26,688 nucleotides of DNA. It comes from Clostridiales bacterium. Its GTDB lineage: Bacteria > Bacillota > Clostridia > Oscillospirales > CAG-382. The stretch is from NCBI GenBank assembly GCA_003343885.1, contig QAKH01000088.1, positions 1 to 26,688 on the forward strand, written 5' to 3'. The notes below the pieces were generated by a model that saw only the letters and a list, made by a program, of their open reading frames with translations, was not told where the DNA came from and searched no databases. Each line of letters begins with the position of its first letter. Position 1 is the first letter of the stretch. Positions 6,864 through 15,363 of the stretch are shown piece after piece. The translations under genes were made by a program, and so were the position numbers.

Positions 6864-7544
6864 ATGGATTCAGCCAAACCGGAAAAAGTCACTGAAAGCC
6901 TGACGATTTTTCAAAAAAAAGGTGTTTTCAGCTACGGCACAGACGCTGTTCTGCTTGCGGATTTCGTAAGTGAAAACGTCACTGCGCCGGGCACAAAAAA
7001 GATGTGTGACATTTGTTCCGGAACCGGCATAATAAGCCTTATGTTGTGCGACAGGCATCCGGGATTACAGGCTGTCGGGATTGAAATAAATCCCGAGTCC
7101 GCCGCACTTTCCGAAGAAAGCGCAAAAATAAGCGGTCTTGCAGAGAGGTATTCAGTATTCTGCCGTGACTTAAAGGACGCTAAAACGTTCTTAAAAAATG
7201 AAGAATTTGACTTTGTAACGTGTAATCCGCCGTATATGACAAACGATTGCGGCAGGATGTGTGCCGACGAAAGGATAAATGCAGCACGGCATGAAATATT
7301 CTGCACTATTGACGATGCATTTGCCGCGGCTTTTTATCTGCTTCGCACAGGCGGCTGCGCGTATTTTGTATACCGGAGCGACAGGCTTTCCGATTTCATG
7401 AGTGCCGCGAAAAATAATCGTTTTGAAATAAAGGATCTACGATTTTACAGGCTGAAAAAAACAAGTGAGCAGTGCGACCTGTTTGTGTGCAAGGCAAAGA
7501 AAAACGCTTCTCCGGGAATGAAGGTTTCCTGCCGACTGTTCTGA
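6864..7544 (+). CDS. tRNA1(Val)-type adenine-N6 methyltransferase (TrmN6/YfiC-like)
   Basis: 226 residues from ATG 6864, chosen because GAAAGGA lies 8 bases upstream; an in-frame TTG at 6837 overlaps the promoter and is unlikely. Motif I of the SAM-binding Rossmann fold is DICSGTGIISLML (about residues 49-61), the acidic GIEINPES follows, and motif IV is TCNPPYM, the NPPY signature of N6-adenine methyltransferases. The N-terminal FQKKGVFSYGTDAVLLADF matches the opening typical of the YfiC/TrmN6 family, which methylates A37 of tRNA(Val) in enterobacteria; Firmicutes members are usually annotated by similarity only. The nitrilase-family gene follows after 55 bases, probably from its own extended -10 promoter. 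The target RNA is inferred, not shown. Confidence 0.85.
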   Translation: MDSAKPEKVTESLTIFQKKGVFSYGTDAVLLADFVSENVTAPGTKKMCDICSGTGIISLMLCDRHPGLQAVGIEINPESAALSEESAKISGLAERYSVFCRDLKDAKTFLKNEEFDFVTCNPPYMTNDCGRMCADERINAARHEIFCTIDDAFAAAFYLLRTGGCAYFVYRSDRLSDFMSAAKNNRFEIKDLRFYRLKKTSEQCDLFVCKAKKNASPGMKVSCRLF

Positions 7545-7599
7545 TATGATATAATATGATATAAAAATGGGTGTTTTGTCCGTGAAAGCGGGTTTTGAA

Positions 7600-8481
7600 A
7601 TGAAAATACTGAAAATTGCACTTTTACAAATATCTCCGTGCGGCTCTTTGGAACAAAACCTGAAAAAAGGACTTAACTGCTGCAAAAAGGCAAAAGAACT
7701 GGGCGCGGACATCGCGCTGTTTCCCGAGATGTGGAGCAATGGTTACGGAATTTATAACCGTCCGGCAGACATATGGAAAAAAGACGCGGTTTGCGCCGAC
7801 AGTGATTTTGTCCAAAGCTTCGGCACTCTTGCCGGAGAACTTGACATGGCAATATGCGTGACTTATCTTGAAAAATTCGGTGACTCGCCCCGCAATTCGC
7901 TTACTCTTTTTGATAGAAGCGGTGCGCGCAAGCTTAACTACGCTAAAGTGCATACCTGTGATTTCGACGTTGAGAGAAATCTTACCCCGGGCGATGATTT
8001 CTACACTGTGACGATAGATACTGAGTGCGGCGAAGTAAAAGTAGGCGCTATGATATGCTATGACAGGGAGTTTCCCGAAAGTGCAAGGATACTGATGCTA
8101 AAAGGCGCCGAACTCATACTTGTGCCGAACGCCTGCCCGATGGAGATTAACCGCCTGTCGCAGCTGCGCTCGCGCGCTTTTGAAAATATGACGGCTATCG
8201 CCACTTGCAACTACCCTGAAACAGTTCCCGACTGCAACGGAAATTCTACTGTTTTTGACGGTGTTGCATATCTGCCGGGCGTTGACGGTTCACGTGACAC
8301 TTGCATATTGCGTTGCGACGAAAAAGAGGGTATATACGTTGCCGAGCTGGATCTTGGCAGACTGCGCTCCTACCGTGAAAACGAAGCACACGGCAACGCC
8401 TACCGGCATCCGAAAAAATACACCCTTATTACCGACTCGACAATTGAAAAGCCTTTTTTGAGAAAAGATTACAGAGAATAA
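7600..8481 (+). CDS. Carbon-nitrogen hydrolase (nitrilase superfamily amidase)
   Basis: 293 residues from ATG 7600. The catalytic triad can be placed as Glu43 (LFPEMWSNGY), Lys116 (LNYAKVHTCDF) and Cys153 (GAMICYDREFPESARILMLKGAELILVP). The protein hydrolyses a non-peptide C-N bond of an unknown amide, carbamoyl or nitrile substrate. A start at 7567 is also in frame, but an extended -10 box (TGATATAAT, ending 7555) would place the transcript start around 7562, leaving almost no leader for 7567, while MKILKIALLQISP is the family's usual opening. Close relatives in Firmicutes include omega-amidase-like and carbamoylputrescine amidase-like proteins; the motifs do not decide between these. Confidence 0.87.
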   Translation: MKILKIALLQISPCGSLEQNLKKGLNCCKKAKELGADIALFPEMWSNGYGIYNRPADIWKKDAVCADSDFVQSFGTLAGELDMAICVTYLEKFGDSPRNSLTLFDRSGARKLNYAKVHTCDFDVERNLTPGDDFYTVTIDTECGEVKVGAMICYDREFPESARILMLKGAELILVPNACPMEINRLSQLRSRAFENMTAIATCNYPETVPDCNGNSTVFDGVAYLPGVDGSRDTCILRCDEKEGIYVAELDLGRLRSYRENEAHGNAYRHPKKYTLITDSTIEKPFLRKDYRE

Positions 8482-8550
8482 TACAGAAAACACGCAAAAA
8501 TCAAAAATAAAGGAAAAACGAGAAATAACCGAAGAAAAGGAGAAAAGACA

Positions 8551-9792
8551 ATGCAGTTAGATCCACGTTTGCCATCCTATTACCGTAAAGCCGCCGTTGT
8601 CATAAAGCTGCTGCGGTTTGCTGCTCTTCTCGGCTTTGTCGTTTTTTCCGTTTTCTGTATAGGATTTTTTAAGGATAACATAACAATTGACAATCTGCGT
8701 TACCTGATAAAATATATAGATCTCTCCTCAAGCGACAGCTCTCCGTCAAAAACGGAAATATCCATAAGCACGGACGAGTCCTCCGAGTTTTTCATGCTCG
8801 GCAAGGATCTTGCGGTCGTTTCAAACAGCGGCGTAGGACTTTACGGATTTTCGGGCAACAAGCTGTATCAGTATGACCACACATATGCGTCCTGTGCCGC
8901 AGTTGCAGGAGCCAACAACTTGCTTGTATACGATACCGGCGGAAATCATCTTGAAATATATAGTCCCGTATCAAAAGTTCTTGAGATGAGCTTTGAATAT
9001 CCCGTCAGAGCGGCTTGCATAAACGAGCTTGGGTACTTTGCAGTAGTCAATTCGGAGTCCACTTTCCGCTCGGGAATAATAGTATTTGACTCGGACGGCG
9101 AGGAGCTTATGCGATGGATGAGTCCGGACAAGTATGTCACCGGCGTTGCGCTCAACTCCAACGCTTCCGTCGTGACATGCAGTGCCGTGCACAGCGAGAA
9201 CGGCTCGTTTTACACAGAACTTATTTCCTATAACACGCTTACGGGCGAAAAGATTGCTGAAACAACGCTTGCCGACTCTTTGGCACTTAAAATCGGATAT
9301 GCTTCCGGCGATTCGGTGATATACGTGCTTACTGACAGTGAATTTATTTGCTTTGACCCGTCGTTCAATGTTTCCGGAAGAGCGGCTTACAATCCGGAAA
9401 ACGCCAAATTTTTCAGAGTTTTTGACGACTGCTTTATTTTAGCCGAAAGCAACAATCTTGCCGGAAATTCAATGACAGTGAAAGCCTATTCATATGAAGC
9501 TCTGCCGCTTTTCGAGTGCAGTGCAAAGGAAAAAATCATTGACGCCGAATACAAGGATTCAACTCTTTATTTGCTCGGTGCGCACAACCTTTTTGTTTAC
9601 GACTACGGAACAGAGCCGGGTACTCTTACTGAACTTGCTGCCCGTGAGCTTGCCATTCAGTATAACGCCGTTCGTGCGGATGACTACGGCAGATACATAC
9701 TTATAAGCGCGAAAAAGGCAGAACGGGATTCGCTTGCCGCACTTCTTGAATCTCAAATGGAAAATTCGCCTGACAGCTCGGAAAACGGCTGA
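8551..9792 (+). CDS. Membrane-anchored beta-propeller-like protein (DUF5711-like)
   Basis: 413 residues. A short cytoplasmic N-terminus is followed by one membrane segment (about residues 20-42, LLRFAALLGFVVFSVFCIGFF), then a Ser/Asp-rich linker and a long extracytoplasmic beta-rich domain with repeated strand patterns (DLAVVSNSGVGLYGFSG, NNLLVYDTGGNHLEIYSP, GYFAVVNSES, SVIYVLTDSEFICFDP, STLYLLGAHNLFVYDYG). This is what a DUF5711-type PQQ-like or WD-like propeller of Clostridia looks like. A GGAGAAAAG ribosome site precedes the ATG. The role is unknown; such proteins are probably cell-surface scaffolds or sensors. It lies between an amidase gene and ymdB with no clear terminator on either side, so co-transcription is possible. 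Confidence 0.75.
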   Translation: MQLDPRLPSYYRKAAVVIKLLRFAALLGFVVFSVFCIGFFKDNITIDNLRYLIKYIDLSSSDSSPSKTEISISTDESSEFFMLGKDLAVVSNSGVGLYGFSGNKLYQYDHTYASCAAVAGANNLLVYDTGGNHLEIYSPVSKVLEMSFEYPVRAACINELGYFAVVNSESTFRSGIIVFDSDGEELMRWMSPDKYVTGVALNSNASVVTCSAVHSENGSFYTELISYNTLTGEKIAETTLADSLALKIGYASGDSVIYVLTDSEFICFDPSFNVSGRAAYNPENAKFFRVFDDCFILAESNNLAGNSMTVKAYSYEALPLFECSAKEKIIDAEYKDSTLYLLGAHNLFVYDYGTEPGTLTELAARELAIQYNAVRADDYGRYILISAKKAERDSLAALLESQMENSPDSSENG

Positions 9793-9900
9793 AACCATCA
9801 GTACATATTACCAATATATTACCAAAATTAAGTATACGGAAAAAAATATAATTCAAACAAGTTCCTGCCTTATCACATTTTCCTCGGAAAGGAAGCTTTT

Positions 9901-10695
9901 ATGAGAATACTTGCTGTCGGCGACGTTTCAGGCGTCGTCGCTACCGAATATATAAGAAGAAACCTATGGAAGATACGCTCGGCGTATTCCATAGACATGG
10001 CGGTCGTCAACGGTGAAAACGCCGCAAAGGGCAACGGCCTTAACAGGGACACTGTCGAAACGCTTCTTGCCTCGGGAGCCGACGTAATAACCGGAGGCAA
10101 TCACATTTGGCACCGTCACGGTTTCAAAGATTATATCGATGATTTGCCCTATGTGTTAAGACCTGCCAATCTTCCGTCCTGCTGTCCCGGAACGGGGAGC
10201 GTAATTTATGACGCTTCAGGCATAAGAGTGCTTGTTATATCAATGCTCGGCAGTGTATTTATGCCGCAGTTGTGCGCTTCGCCGTTTGAAACAGCCGACA
10301 GGATTCTTGAAGAAAACGCCGGCCGGTACGACGTATGCGTTGTTGATTTCCACGCTGAGGCAACCTCTGAAAAGGCGGCTTTTGCGAGATACCTTGACTC
10401 AAGAGCAAGTGTGGTGTTCGGCACTCACACGCATGTACAGACAAACGACGCAAGAATACTTCCAAAGGGACTTGGCTTTATTACCGACGCAGGAATGGTA
10501 GGCGTTCACGAGTCGATTCTTGGGGTAAAGAGCGAGTGCATACTTGAAAAGTTTCTCACTCAAATGCCTGTACGCTTCGAAGAACCTGAAGGTGATATAC
10601 GCTTTTGCGGCGCATGTTTTGACATTGATACAAACGCCGGAGGAATATGCACAAAAGCACAGGCGATATGCATTGACGGCGAGTTTGGGCCGTAA
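9901..10695 (+). CDS. ymdB: YmdB-family cyclic nucleotide phosphodiesterase (metallophosphoesterase)
   Basis: 264 residues, full length for the family (about 260). The binuclear metal site is visible in order: Asp8 (AVGD), Glu39-Asn40 (VVNGENAA), Asn67-His68 (TGGNHIW), His151 (VVDFHAEATSEK), His176 and His178 (FGTHTHVQT). These segments are signatures of YmdB, which in Bacillus subtilis hydrolyses 2',3'-cyclic nucleotides and influences biofilm and sporulation decisions and RNA turnover. In many Firmicutes ymdB is next to rny (RNase Y) or spoVS; here neither is adjacent. The GGAAAGGA ribosome site is 7-8 bases from the ATG. Assignment is strong; the physiological role is taken from the family. 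Confidence 0.93.
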   Translation: MRILAVGDVSGVVATEYIRRNLWKIRSAYSIDMAVVNGENAAKGNGLNRDTVETLLASGADVITGGNHIWHRHGFKDYIDDLPYVLRPANLPSCCPGTGSVIYDASGIRVLVISMLGSVFMPQLCASPFETADRILEENAGRYDVCVVDFHAEATSEKAAFARYLDSRASVVFGTHTHVQTNDARILPKGLGFITDAGMVGVHESILGVKSECILEKFLTQMPVRFEEPEGDIRFCGACFDIDTNAGGICTKAQAICIDGEFGP

Positions 10696-10750
10696 CCCGT
10701 ACCCGCCGTACCGAATATACTAAAACAGAGCACGCCCGTTTCAAGCACCT

Positions 10751-10782
10751 GCCGCTAAAATATGTTTGCTGTTTTGAGCGGC
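10751..10782 (+). other. Hairpin between ymdB and the transporter gene
   Basis: GCCGCT (10751-10756) pairs with AGCGGC (10777-10782), extended by AAAA/TTTT across a one-base bulge. No T tract follows, so termination is doubtful. The rest of 10696-10893 shows nothing clear. Confidence 0.35.
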
Positions 10783-10893
10783 GGGCGAGAATATGTGCGC
10801 AGGGAATATCTGCCAAAAAATATCTGCGTAAAAACGAACTTGTACGATTCGGGATGTTATTTCTTTTCTATATTTTTAATTAAGAGGTTTTAT

Positions 10894-12150
10894 ATGAAAA
10901 CGCTGTCATACAAACATACTGCCGCCGCCTGCTACATTTCCTATATAACCGGTGCGGTAATAAATAACCTTGCTCCGCTGTTGTTCGCAACTTTCAGCCA
11001 GAGTTTCGGACTCAGCCTTGAGCAGCTCGCAAAAATTATCACCATGAACTTCGGAATACAGATAATTGTTGACTTTGTGGGAGCAAAATTCGCCGACAAA
11101 ATAGGGTATCGTCCTCTCATTATTGCGGCTCAGGCCTTTGCCGCCGCAGGACTTGCTTCACTCGGCACGCTTCCGAGACTGCTTGACAACGCATATCTCG
11201 GAATAATCATTTCCGCCGCTCTTTACGCTGTCGGAAGCGGACTTATGGAAGTTTTGATAAGTCCTATTATCGAAGCTCTTCCCGGGGACGCCAAGGCCTC
11301 GTCAATGAGCCTGTTACACTCCTTCTACTGCTGGGGGCAGGTTCTCATGGTAGTTCTCTCAACGCTGTTTTTCAAGGTGTTCGGAATACAAAACTGGCAT
11401 ATTCTTTGCTACCTGTGGACTATTCTTCCGCTTTTCACGCTTGTTTACTTTTTCTTTGTACCGATAAATCAGTTAGGCGCACACACTGAAAATGCCGACG
11501 GCAATGCGCAAAGTACTGACGGTTCGCACGAAGGCGCAACAATAGGCAAACTCATGAAAGTCGGTATTTTCTGGGTATTTATGGCGCTTATGATGTGCTC
11601 CGGCGCCGCTGAGCTGTCAATGAGCCAATGGTCGTCATTTTTCGCTGAAACCGAACTTGGAGTGTCAAAACAAACGGCGGATATATTAGGTCCGTGTATG
11701 TTTGCGGTAACAATGGGGATCGCAAGAGTTCTTTTTGCGGGCTTAGGCAGAAAAATCGACATTCGTGCCGCTCTGGTGCTCAGCTCGGTTTTGTGTGTTG
11801 CAAGTTATTTGCTCGCGGCGTACTCTCCATATCCTATACTTGCGCTTGCAGGCTGTACTCTTTGCGGATTTTCTGTCGGTATCCTTTGGCCGGGCGTATT
11901 AAGCCTTTCGGCTAAAACCTATCCTGCCGGCGGAACGGCAATGTTCGCAATACTTGCGCTTGCGGGGGACGCCGGATGTTTCATAGGACCGGAAGCCGTC
12001 GCCAGCGCCTCAACGCTTCTTTCAGCCGACGGCACACAATCGGTCAAAACCGGTCTTTCAATTGCAATCGTTTTCCCGGCGTTTATCCTTATAAGCGCGG
12101 CAATACTGTATATTCGCCGCAAGCGTCCGGTTAACAAGACAAGTGCGTAA
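10894..12150 (+). CDS. MFS transporter
   Basis: 418 residues from ATG 10894, chosen because TTAAGAGGT lies just upstream; an in-frame start 132 bases earlier adds a stretch unlike any transporter N-terminus. About 12 hydrophobic segments are visible, split by a hydrophilic central loop (INQLGAHTENADGNAQSTDGSHEGATIGKL, about residues 192-220). The loop between helices 2 and 3 has the family's GxxxDKIGYRP pattern (GAKFADKIGYRPL). The substrate cannot be read; the overall pattern recalls the FucP/sugar-type or fosmidomycin-resistance-like MFS proteins of gut Clostridia. It has no clear operon partner: ymdB ends 198 bases upstream and ychF has its own promoter. Confidence 0.88.
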   Translation: MKTLSYKHTAAACYISYITGAVINNLAPLLFATFSQSFGLSLEQLAKIITMNFGIQIIVDFVGAKFADKIGYRPLIIAAQAFAAAGLASLGTLPRLLDNAYLGIIISAALYAVGSGLMEVLISPIIEALPGDAKASSMSLLHSFYCWGQVLMVVLSTLFFKVFGIQNWHILCYLWTILPLFTLVYFFFVPINQLGAHTENADGNAQSTDGSHEGATIGKLMKVGIFWVFMALMMCSGAAELSMSQWSSFFAETELGVSKQTADILGPCMFAVTMGIARVLFAGLGRKIDIRAALVLSSVLCVASYLLAAYSPYPILALAGCTLCGFSVGILWPGVLSLSAKTYPAGGTAMFAILALAGDAGCFIGPEAVASASTLLSADGTQSVKTGLSIAIVFPAFILISAAILYIRRKRPVNKTSA

Positions 12151-12197
12151 TGTAACTGTAAAGCTTAATAAATTTACAAACACGCTTTTGTTTTTAG

Positions 12198-12226
12198 TTG
12201 AAAAAATATTTTTATTATGATATAAT
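12198..12226 (+). promoter_or_regulatory. Promoter of ychF
   Basis: TTGAAA at 12198-12203 and perfect TATAAT at 12221-12226 with a 17-bp spacer. It lies about 177 bases ahead of the ATG, so the mRNA has an unusually long leader. Confidence 0.8.
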
Positions 12227-12233
12227 TTAAAAT

Positions 12234-12402
12234 ACGAATTTGTGCGTATGTTGCGTACGTAATATCAGGCAGCATGGCGGGCATTGACTGCAAGAAAACC
12301 CGGATGTTTGTTGCATGAAATCAGAAAAACTGTGTTTGACGGCGTCAATTTATCATGTTGACGCCGAAAGCGTGTTTAAATAATAAGGAGCTGTAAATTA
12401 AA
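12234..12402 (+). promoter_or_regulatory. Long structured 5' leader of ychF
   Basis: About 170 transcribed, apparently non-coding bases. Near the 3' end a 9-bp perfect stem CGGCGTCAA (12340-12348) pairs with TTGACGCCG (12358-12366) around a 9-nt loop, 36 bases before the ATG; AAGGAG follows it at about 12384. The upstream part has further GC-rich patches (GCGTATGTTGCGTACG, GGCAGCATGGCGGGC) of uncertain folding. It does not match a riboswitch class I recognise. Confidence 0.45.
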
Positions 12403-13497
12403 ATGAAACTTGGAATCGTTGGACTTCCAAACGTGGGAAAGAGTACTCTTTTCAACGCTATAACCAATGCTGGAGCCGAATCGGCAAACTACCCATTCTG
12501 CACAATTGACCCGAATGTCGGTATTGCGCCTGTTCCGGACAAGCGTCTTGACGTCCTTGCCGAGATGTACAATCCGAAAAAATACACTCCGGCTGTTATT
12601 GAATTTGTAGATATTGCCGGACTTGTAAAAGGAGCGTCAAAAGGAGAGGGACTCGGAAACAAGTTCTTGTCACACATTCGTGAGGTTGACGCTGTTGTAC
12701 ACGTTGTCCGCTGTTTTGACAACGACGACATCATACACGTAAGCGGAAAGGTTGATCCGGCTGAGGATGTTGCGACAATAAACCTGGAGCTGATTTACTC
12801 GGATATTGAGATAGTTGAGCGCCGCATTGACCGTGCAAAAAAAATACTCAAGGGCGACAAGTCTGCGCAGAAAGAAATTGACTTGCTTGAAAAAATCCTT
12901 GACGTTCTCAACAGCGGCAAAAAGGCAAGCTGTCTTGATTACACCGACGACGAGCTTGAATTGCTCAAAGAAGTTCCGCTTCTTTCGGCAAAGCCGGTTA
13001 TTTACGTTGCAAACGTAAACGAGGATTCTATCGGCGACGCTGTTCTTGAAAATCCGTACTATATTGCGTTAAAAAAGATTGCCGACGAGGAAAAATCCGG
13101 AATAATCAGCATATGCGCAGGCCTTGAGGCAGAGATAAGCGAGCTTGACGGCGAAGAGAAAAAGCAATTTCTTGCCGAACTCGGCATTGAGCAGAGCGGA
13201 CTTGATCATCTCGTAAAGGAATGTTACAGTCTTCTCGGACTTATCAGCTACCTTACTGCCGGTCCCGAGGAAGTTCGTGCGTGGACTATCAAAAAGGGAA
13301 CCAAGGCACCGCAGGCCGCCGGAAAGATACACTCCGACTTTGAAAGAGGCTTTATACGTGCGGAGGTAATATCTTTCGACGAGCTTGTAAAATGCGGTTC
13401 AACCGCCGCCGCCAAGGAAAAAGGCGTTATGCGTTCCGAGGGCAAGGATTATGTTATGCAGGACGGAGACGTTGTATTGTTCCGGTTTAACGTGTAA
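12403..13497 (+). CDS. ychF: Redox-regulated ATPase/GTPase YchF (OLA1 family)
   Basis: 364 residues, the usual length. G1 P-loop GLPNVGKSTLF (residues 6-16), G2 region with NYPFCTIDPNVG, G3 DIAGLVKGASKGEGLGNKFL, and a G4 motif NVNE (in YVANVNEDS) in place of NKxD, which is the YchF hallmark and explains its preference for ATP over GTP. A coiled-coil helical hairpin (about 125-175) and a C-terminal TGS domain ending in GDVVLFRFNV follow. The protein binds ribosomes and is linked to translation and oxidative stress responses. The gene has its own strong promoter and a 170-base leader. It is not next to pth, its common neighbour elsewhere. Confidence 0.97.
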   Translation: MKLGIVGLPNVGKSTLFNAITNAGAESANYPFCTIDPNVGIAPVPDKRLDVLAEMYNPKKYTPAVIEFVDIAGLVKGASKGEGLGNKFLSHIREVDAVVHVVRCFDNDDIIHVSGKVDPAEDVATINLELIYSDIEIVERRIDRAKKILKGDKSAQKEIDLLEKILDVLNSGKKASCLDYTDDELELLKEVPLLSAKPVIYVANVNEDSIGDAVLENPYYIALKKIADEEKSGIISICAGLEAEISELDGEEKKQFLAELGIEQSGLDHLVKECYSLLGLISYLTAGPEEVRAWTIKKGTKAPQAAGKIHSDFERGFIRAEVISFDELVKCGSTAAAKEKGVMRSEGKDYVMQDGDVVLFRFNV

Positions 13498-13597
13498 CTT
13501 GAACGTTTAAGTTGCTTTTTGAGCTGTTTTTGAGTAGGTAGAATAAACAAAAAACGCAGGAAGAATTATACAACAGTTACAAAATTTCGTTACGCTG

Positions 13598-13626
13598 TTG
13601 AAATCCATAATTTTTTATGTTATACT
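13598..13626 (+). promoter_or_regulatory. Promoter of the leucine-rich-repeat lipoprotein
   Basis: TTGAAA at 13598-13603 and TATACT at 13621-13626, spacer 17; start ATG 13665 is about 32 bases after the expected transcript start. Confidence 0.78.
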
Positions 13627-13664
13627 GATAAACGTATATTTATCCCTTAAAGGAGACTTTGCAA

Positions 13665-14660
13665 ATGAAAAAGAAGATATTTGGAGCGCTCAGCCTTGCG
13701 CTTATTCTCGGACTGTTCTTGACGTCGTGCGGACCTGAGGAACAGGAACAAGAAGAAAATGCGAATGAAACCGATGATTCCGGACTTTCTTCCATAGTTC
13801 TTCCGGAAGAAGAGGAAGAGGAAGAAATCATATTTGAATATGACTATTCCGGCGAAGAGGCTGTGCTTATTGCTTATCACGGTGAATTGGAAGAAGTTAT
13901 TCTTGATGAAACCGTCATAAGAATGAAGAGTGAAAAGCAGACCAAGGTTGTAACGGAAGAAGTAACCGCTGAAGACGGTACTGTTACAACTGTTGAGAAA
14001 GAAGTCGAGGAGACAGTAGAAGTTCCGGTTGAGTACACTCTTGTAGGCGTAGAGGCCGGAGTATTCATGAACAATGAAACAGTTAAGAAGATTGTACTTC
14101 CGGATTCAGTGCTTACCGTTGGAGAAGCTTGTTTCCAGGGCTGTACTGCCCTTGAGGAGGTAGTGCTTCCCGCTTCTTTGGAAACTATTCCCGACCGTTT
14201 ATTCTATGCCTGCGACTCGCTTACAAGCGTTAACATTCCGGAAACTGTTACTTCCGTTGGCCTGTACGCTTTCGGAGATTTCTTCAAACAGGCGCCGTGG
14301 TACAATAATCTTCCTGCCGGCTCAGTAATAGTGGGTGACGGAGTACTTCTAAAGTATAACGGAACAGACACTACGGTTACATACGGAGATGAAGTAAAAT
14401 CAGTTGCATATTATGCTTTTATGGATACTCCTGTGCAAAGCGTTTATTTTACTGACGCAACCGAATCAATAAGCGATCAGGCGTTTTACCGTACAGATGC
14501 AACAGTTATGCTTCCTGAAGGTTCTTCTCTTGTTACTACCCTCAGAATGAGTAACGTTAAAGTTGAAACATACTCCCTTTCCGTTGACCCGGCAGCTGAA
14601 GAAAGTGAAGATGCAAATACCGAAGAAAACAGCGCTGAAGCTGAGACTGTTGTTGAATAA
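13665..14660 (+). CDS. BspA-type leucine-rich-repeat lipoprotein
   Basis: 331 residues from ATG 13665, with AAAGGAG 9 bases upstream. The N-terminus is a lipoprotein signal (MKKKIFGALSLALILGLFLTSC) with a lipobox L-T-S-C, so the mature protein should be anchored to the outer face of the membrane. An extremely acidic linker follows (residues about 24-65, runs of Glu). The central part has BspA/Treponema-pallidum-type LRRs: GVFMNNETVKKIVLPDSVLTVGEACFQGC, ALEEVVLPASLETIPDRLFYAC and SLTSVNIPETVTSVGLYAFGD, then KSVAYYAFMDTPVQSVYF. The C-terminus is a Glu/Ala-rich tail. Such proteins are used for adhesion or protein contacts at the surface; partner unknown. The repeat element begins 14 bases after the stop. 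Confidence 0.87.
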   Translation: MKKKIFGALSLALILGLFLTSCGPEEQEQEENANETDDSGLSSIVLPEEEEEEEIIFEYDYSGEEAVLIAYHGELEEVILDETVIRMKSEKQTKVVTEEVTAEDGTVTTVEKEVEETVEVPVEYTLVGVEAGVFMNNETVKKIVLPDSVLTVGEACFQGCTALEEVVLPASLETIPDRLFYACDSLTSVNIPETVTSVGLYAFGDFFKQAPWYNNLPAGSVIVGDGVLLKYNGTDTTVTYGDEVKSVAYYAFMDTPVQSVYFTDATESISDQAFYRTDATVMLPEGSSLVTTLRMSNVKVETYSLSVDPAAEESEDANTEENSAEAETVVE

Positions 14661-14673
14661 GGAGTTATTATTT

Positions 14674-14790
14674 ATGGGGCGCTGCCCCATACCCCGCACG
14701 CTTTTTTAAAAAAAGCGTGGGAAAAAGTATTTTTGCCTACATGTATCCCACTCATTTTATTCGTGCGATACATGTAGGCATATTTTCATT
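14674..14790 (+). repeat. Three-hairpin dispersed element, copy 2
   Basis: The same order as copy 1: ATGGGGC/GCCCCAT (14674-14680 with 14684-14690), CACGCTTTTTT/AAAAAAGCGTG (14697-14707 with 14709-14719), and a 13-bp perfect stem (14735-14747 with 14767-14779) around a 19-nt loop (14748-14766) beginning CCACTCA and ending TTCGTGC. The third stem differs in sequence from copy 1 yet still pairs fully, while the loop is conserved. It stands between the convergent lipoprotein and alr genes, where a two-way terminator would be expected. Confidence 0.8.
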
Positions 14791-15338
14791 TTTATAACTT
14801 TTATCTGAGTTGGCACGGTTGAATTTATGCCGTGGCAACGGTACGGCTTCGCGAAAAATATAATTTGCGCTTTTTGCTCGTTTGTCCGCGAAAATTGCAG
14901 CGGCACATTGCCGCCTTTGTGAGGTATAATTTATGGCGGACAAACGTGCACGGCTTCGCGGAAAATACAATTCGCATTTTATGCTCGCTTGTCCGCGAAA
15001 ATTGCAGCGGCACATTGCCGCATTAAAAAAAGCGTGGGAAAAGTATTTTTGCCTACAAGTATCACACTCATTCTATTCGTGCGATACATGTAGGCATATT
15101 TTCATTTTTATGACTTTTATCTTAGTTGGCACGGTTGAATTTATGCCGTGGCAACGGCACGAATTCGCGAAAAATATAATTTGCGCTTTTTGCTCGCTTG
15201 TCCGCGAAAATTGCAGCGGCACATTGCCGCCTTTGTGAGGTAGGATTTATGGAGCACAAACGTGCACGGCTTCGCGGAAAATACAATTCGAATTTTATGC
15301 TCGCTTGTTCGCGAAAATTGCAGCGGCACATTGCCGCA
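14706..15338. repeat. 317-bp direct duplication containing four 107-bp-spaced hairpin subrepeats
   Basis: Unit 1 covers 14706-15022 and unit 2 15023-15338; they are head to tail and differ at a small number of positions, including one A lost from an A5 run. Each unit holds the third hairpin of the dispersed element (second version at 15051-15095, with one stem mismatch) followed by two related subrepeats. Every subrepeat ends in GCGGCA-CAT-TGCCGC (at 14900, 15007, 15216 and 15323), and contains TTCGCG(G/A).. paired with ..CCGCGAA. All open frames across this region on both strands follow the repeat period and look non-coding. The bases 15339-15363 up to the alr stop are AT-rich with nothing notable. 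Confidence 0.88.
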
Positions 15339-15363
15339 TTTGTCTATACTATATGCTAAATTT

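Noticed and set aside
10762..10893. 44-residue N-terminal extension of the MFS transporter
   Set aside because: It lacks a ribosome site and resembles no transporter start; TTAAGAGGT directly precedes the ATG at 10894.
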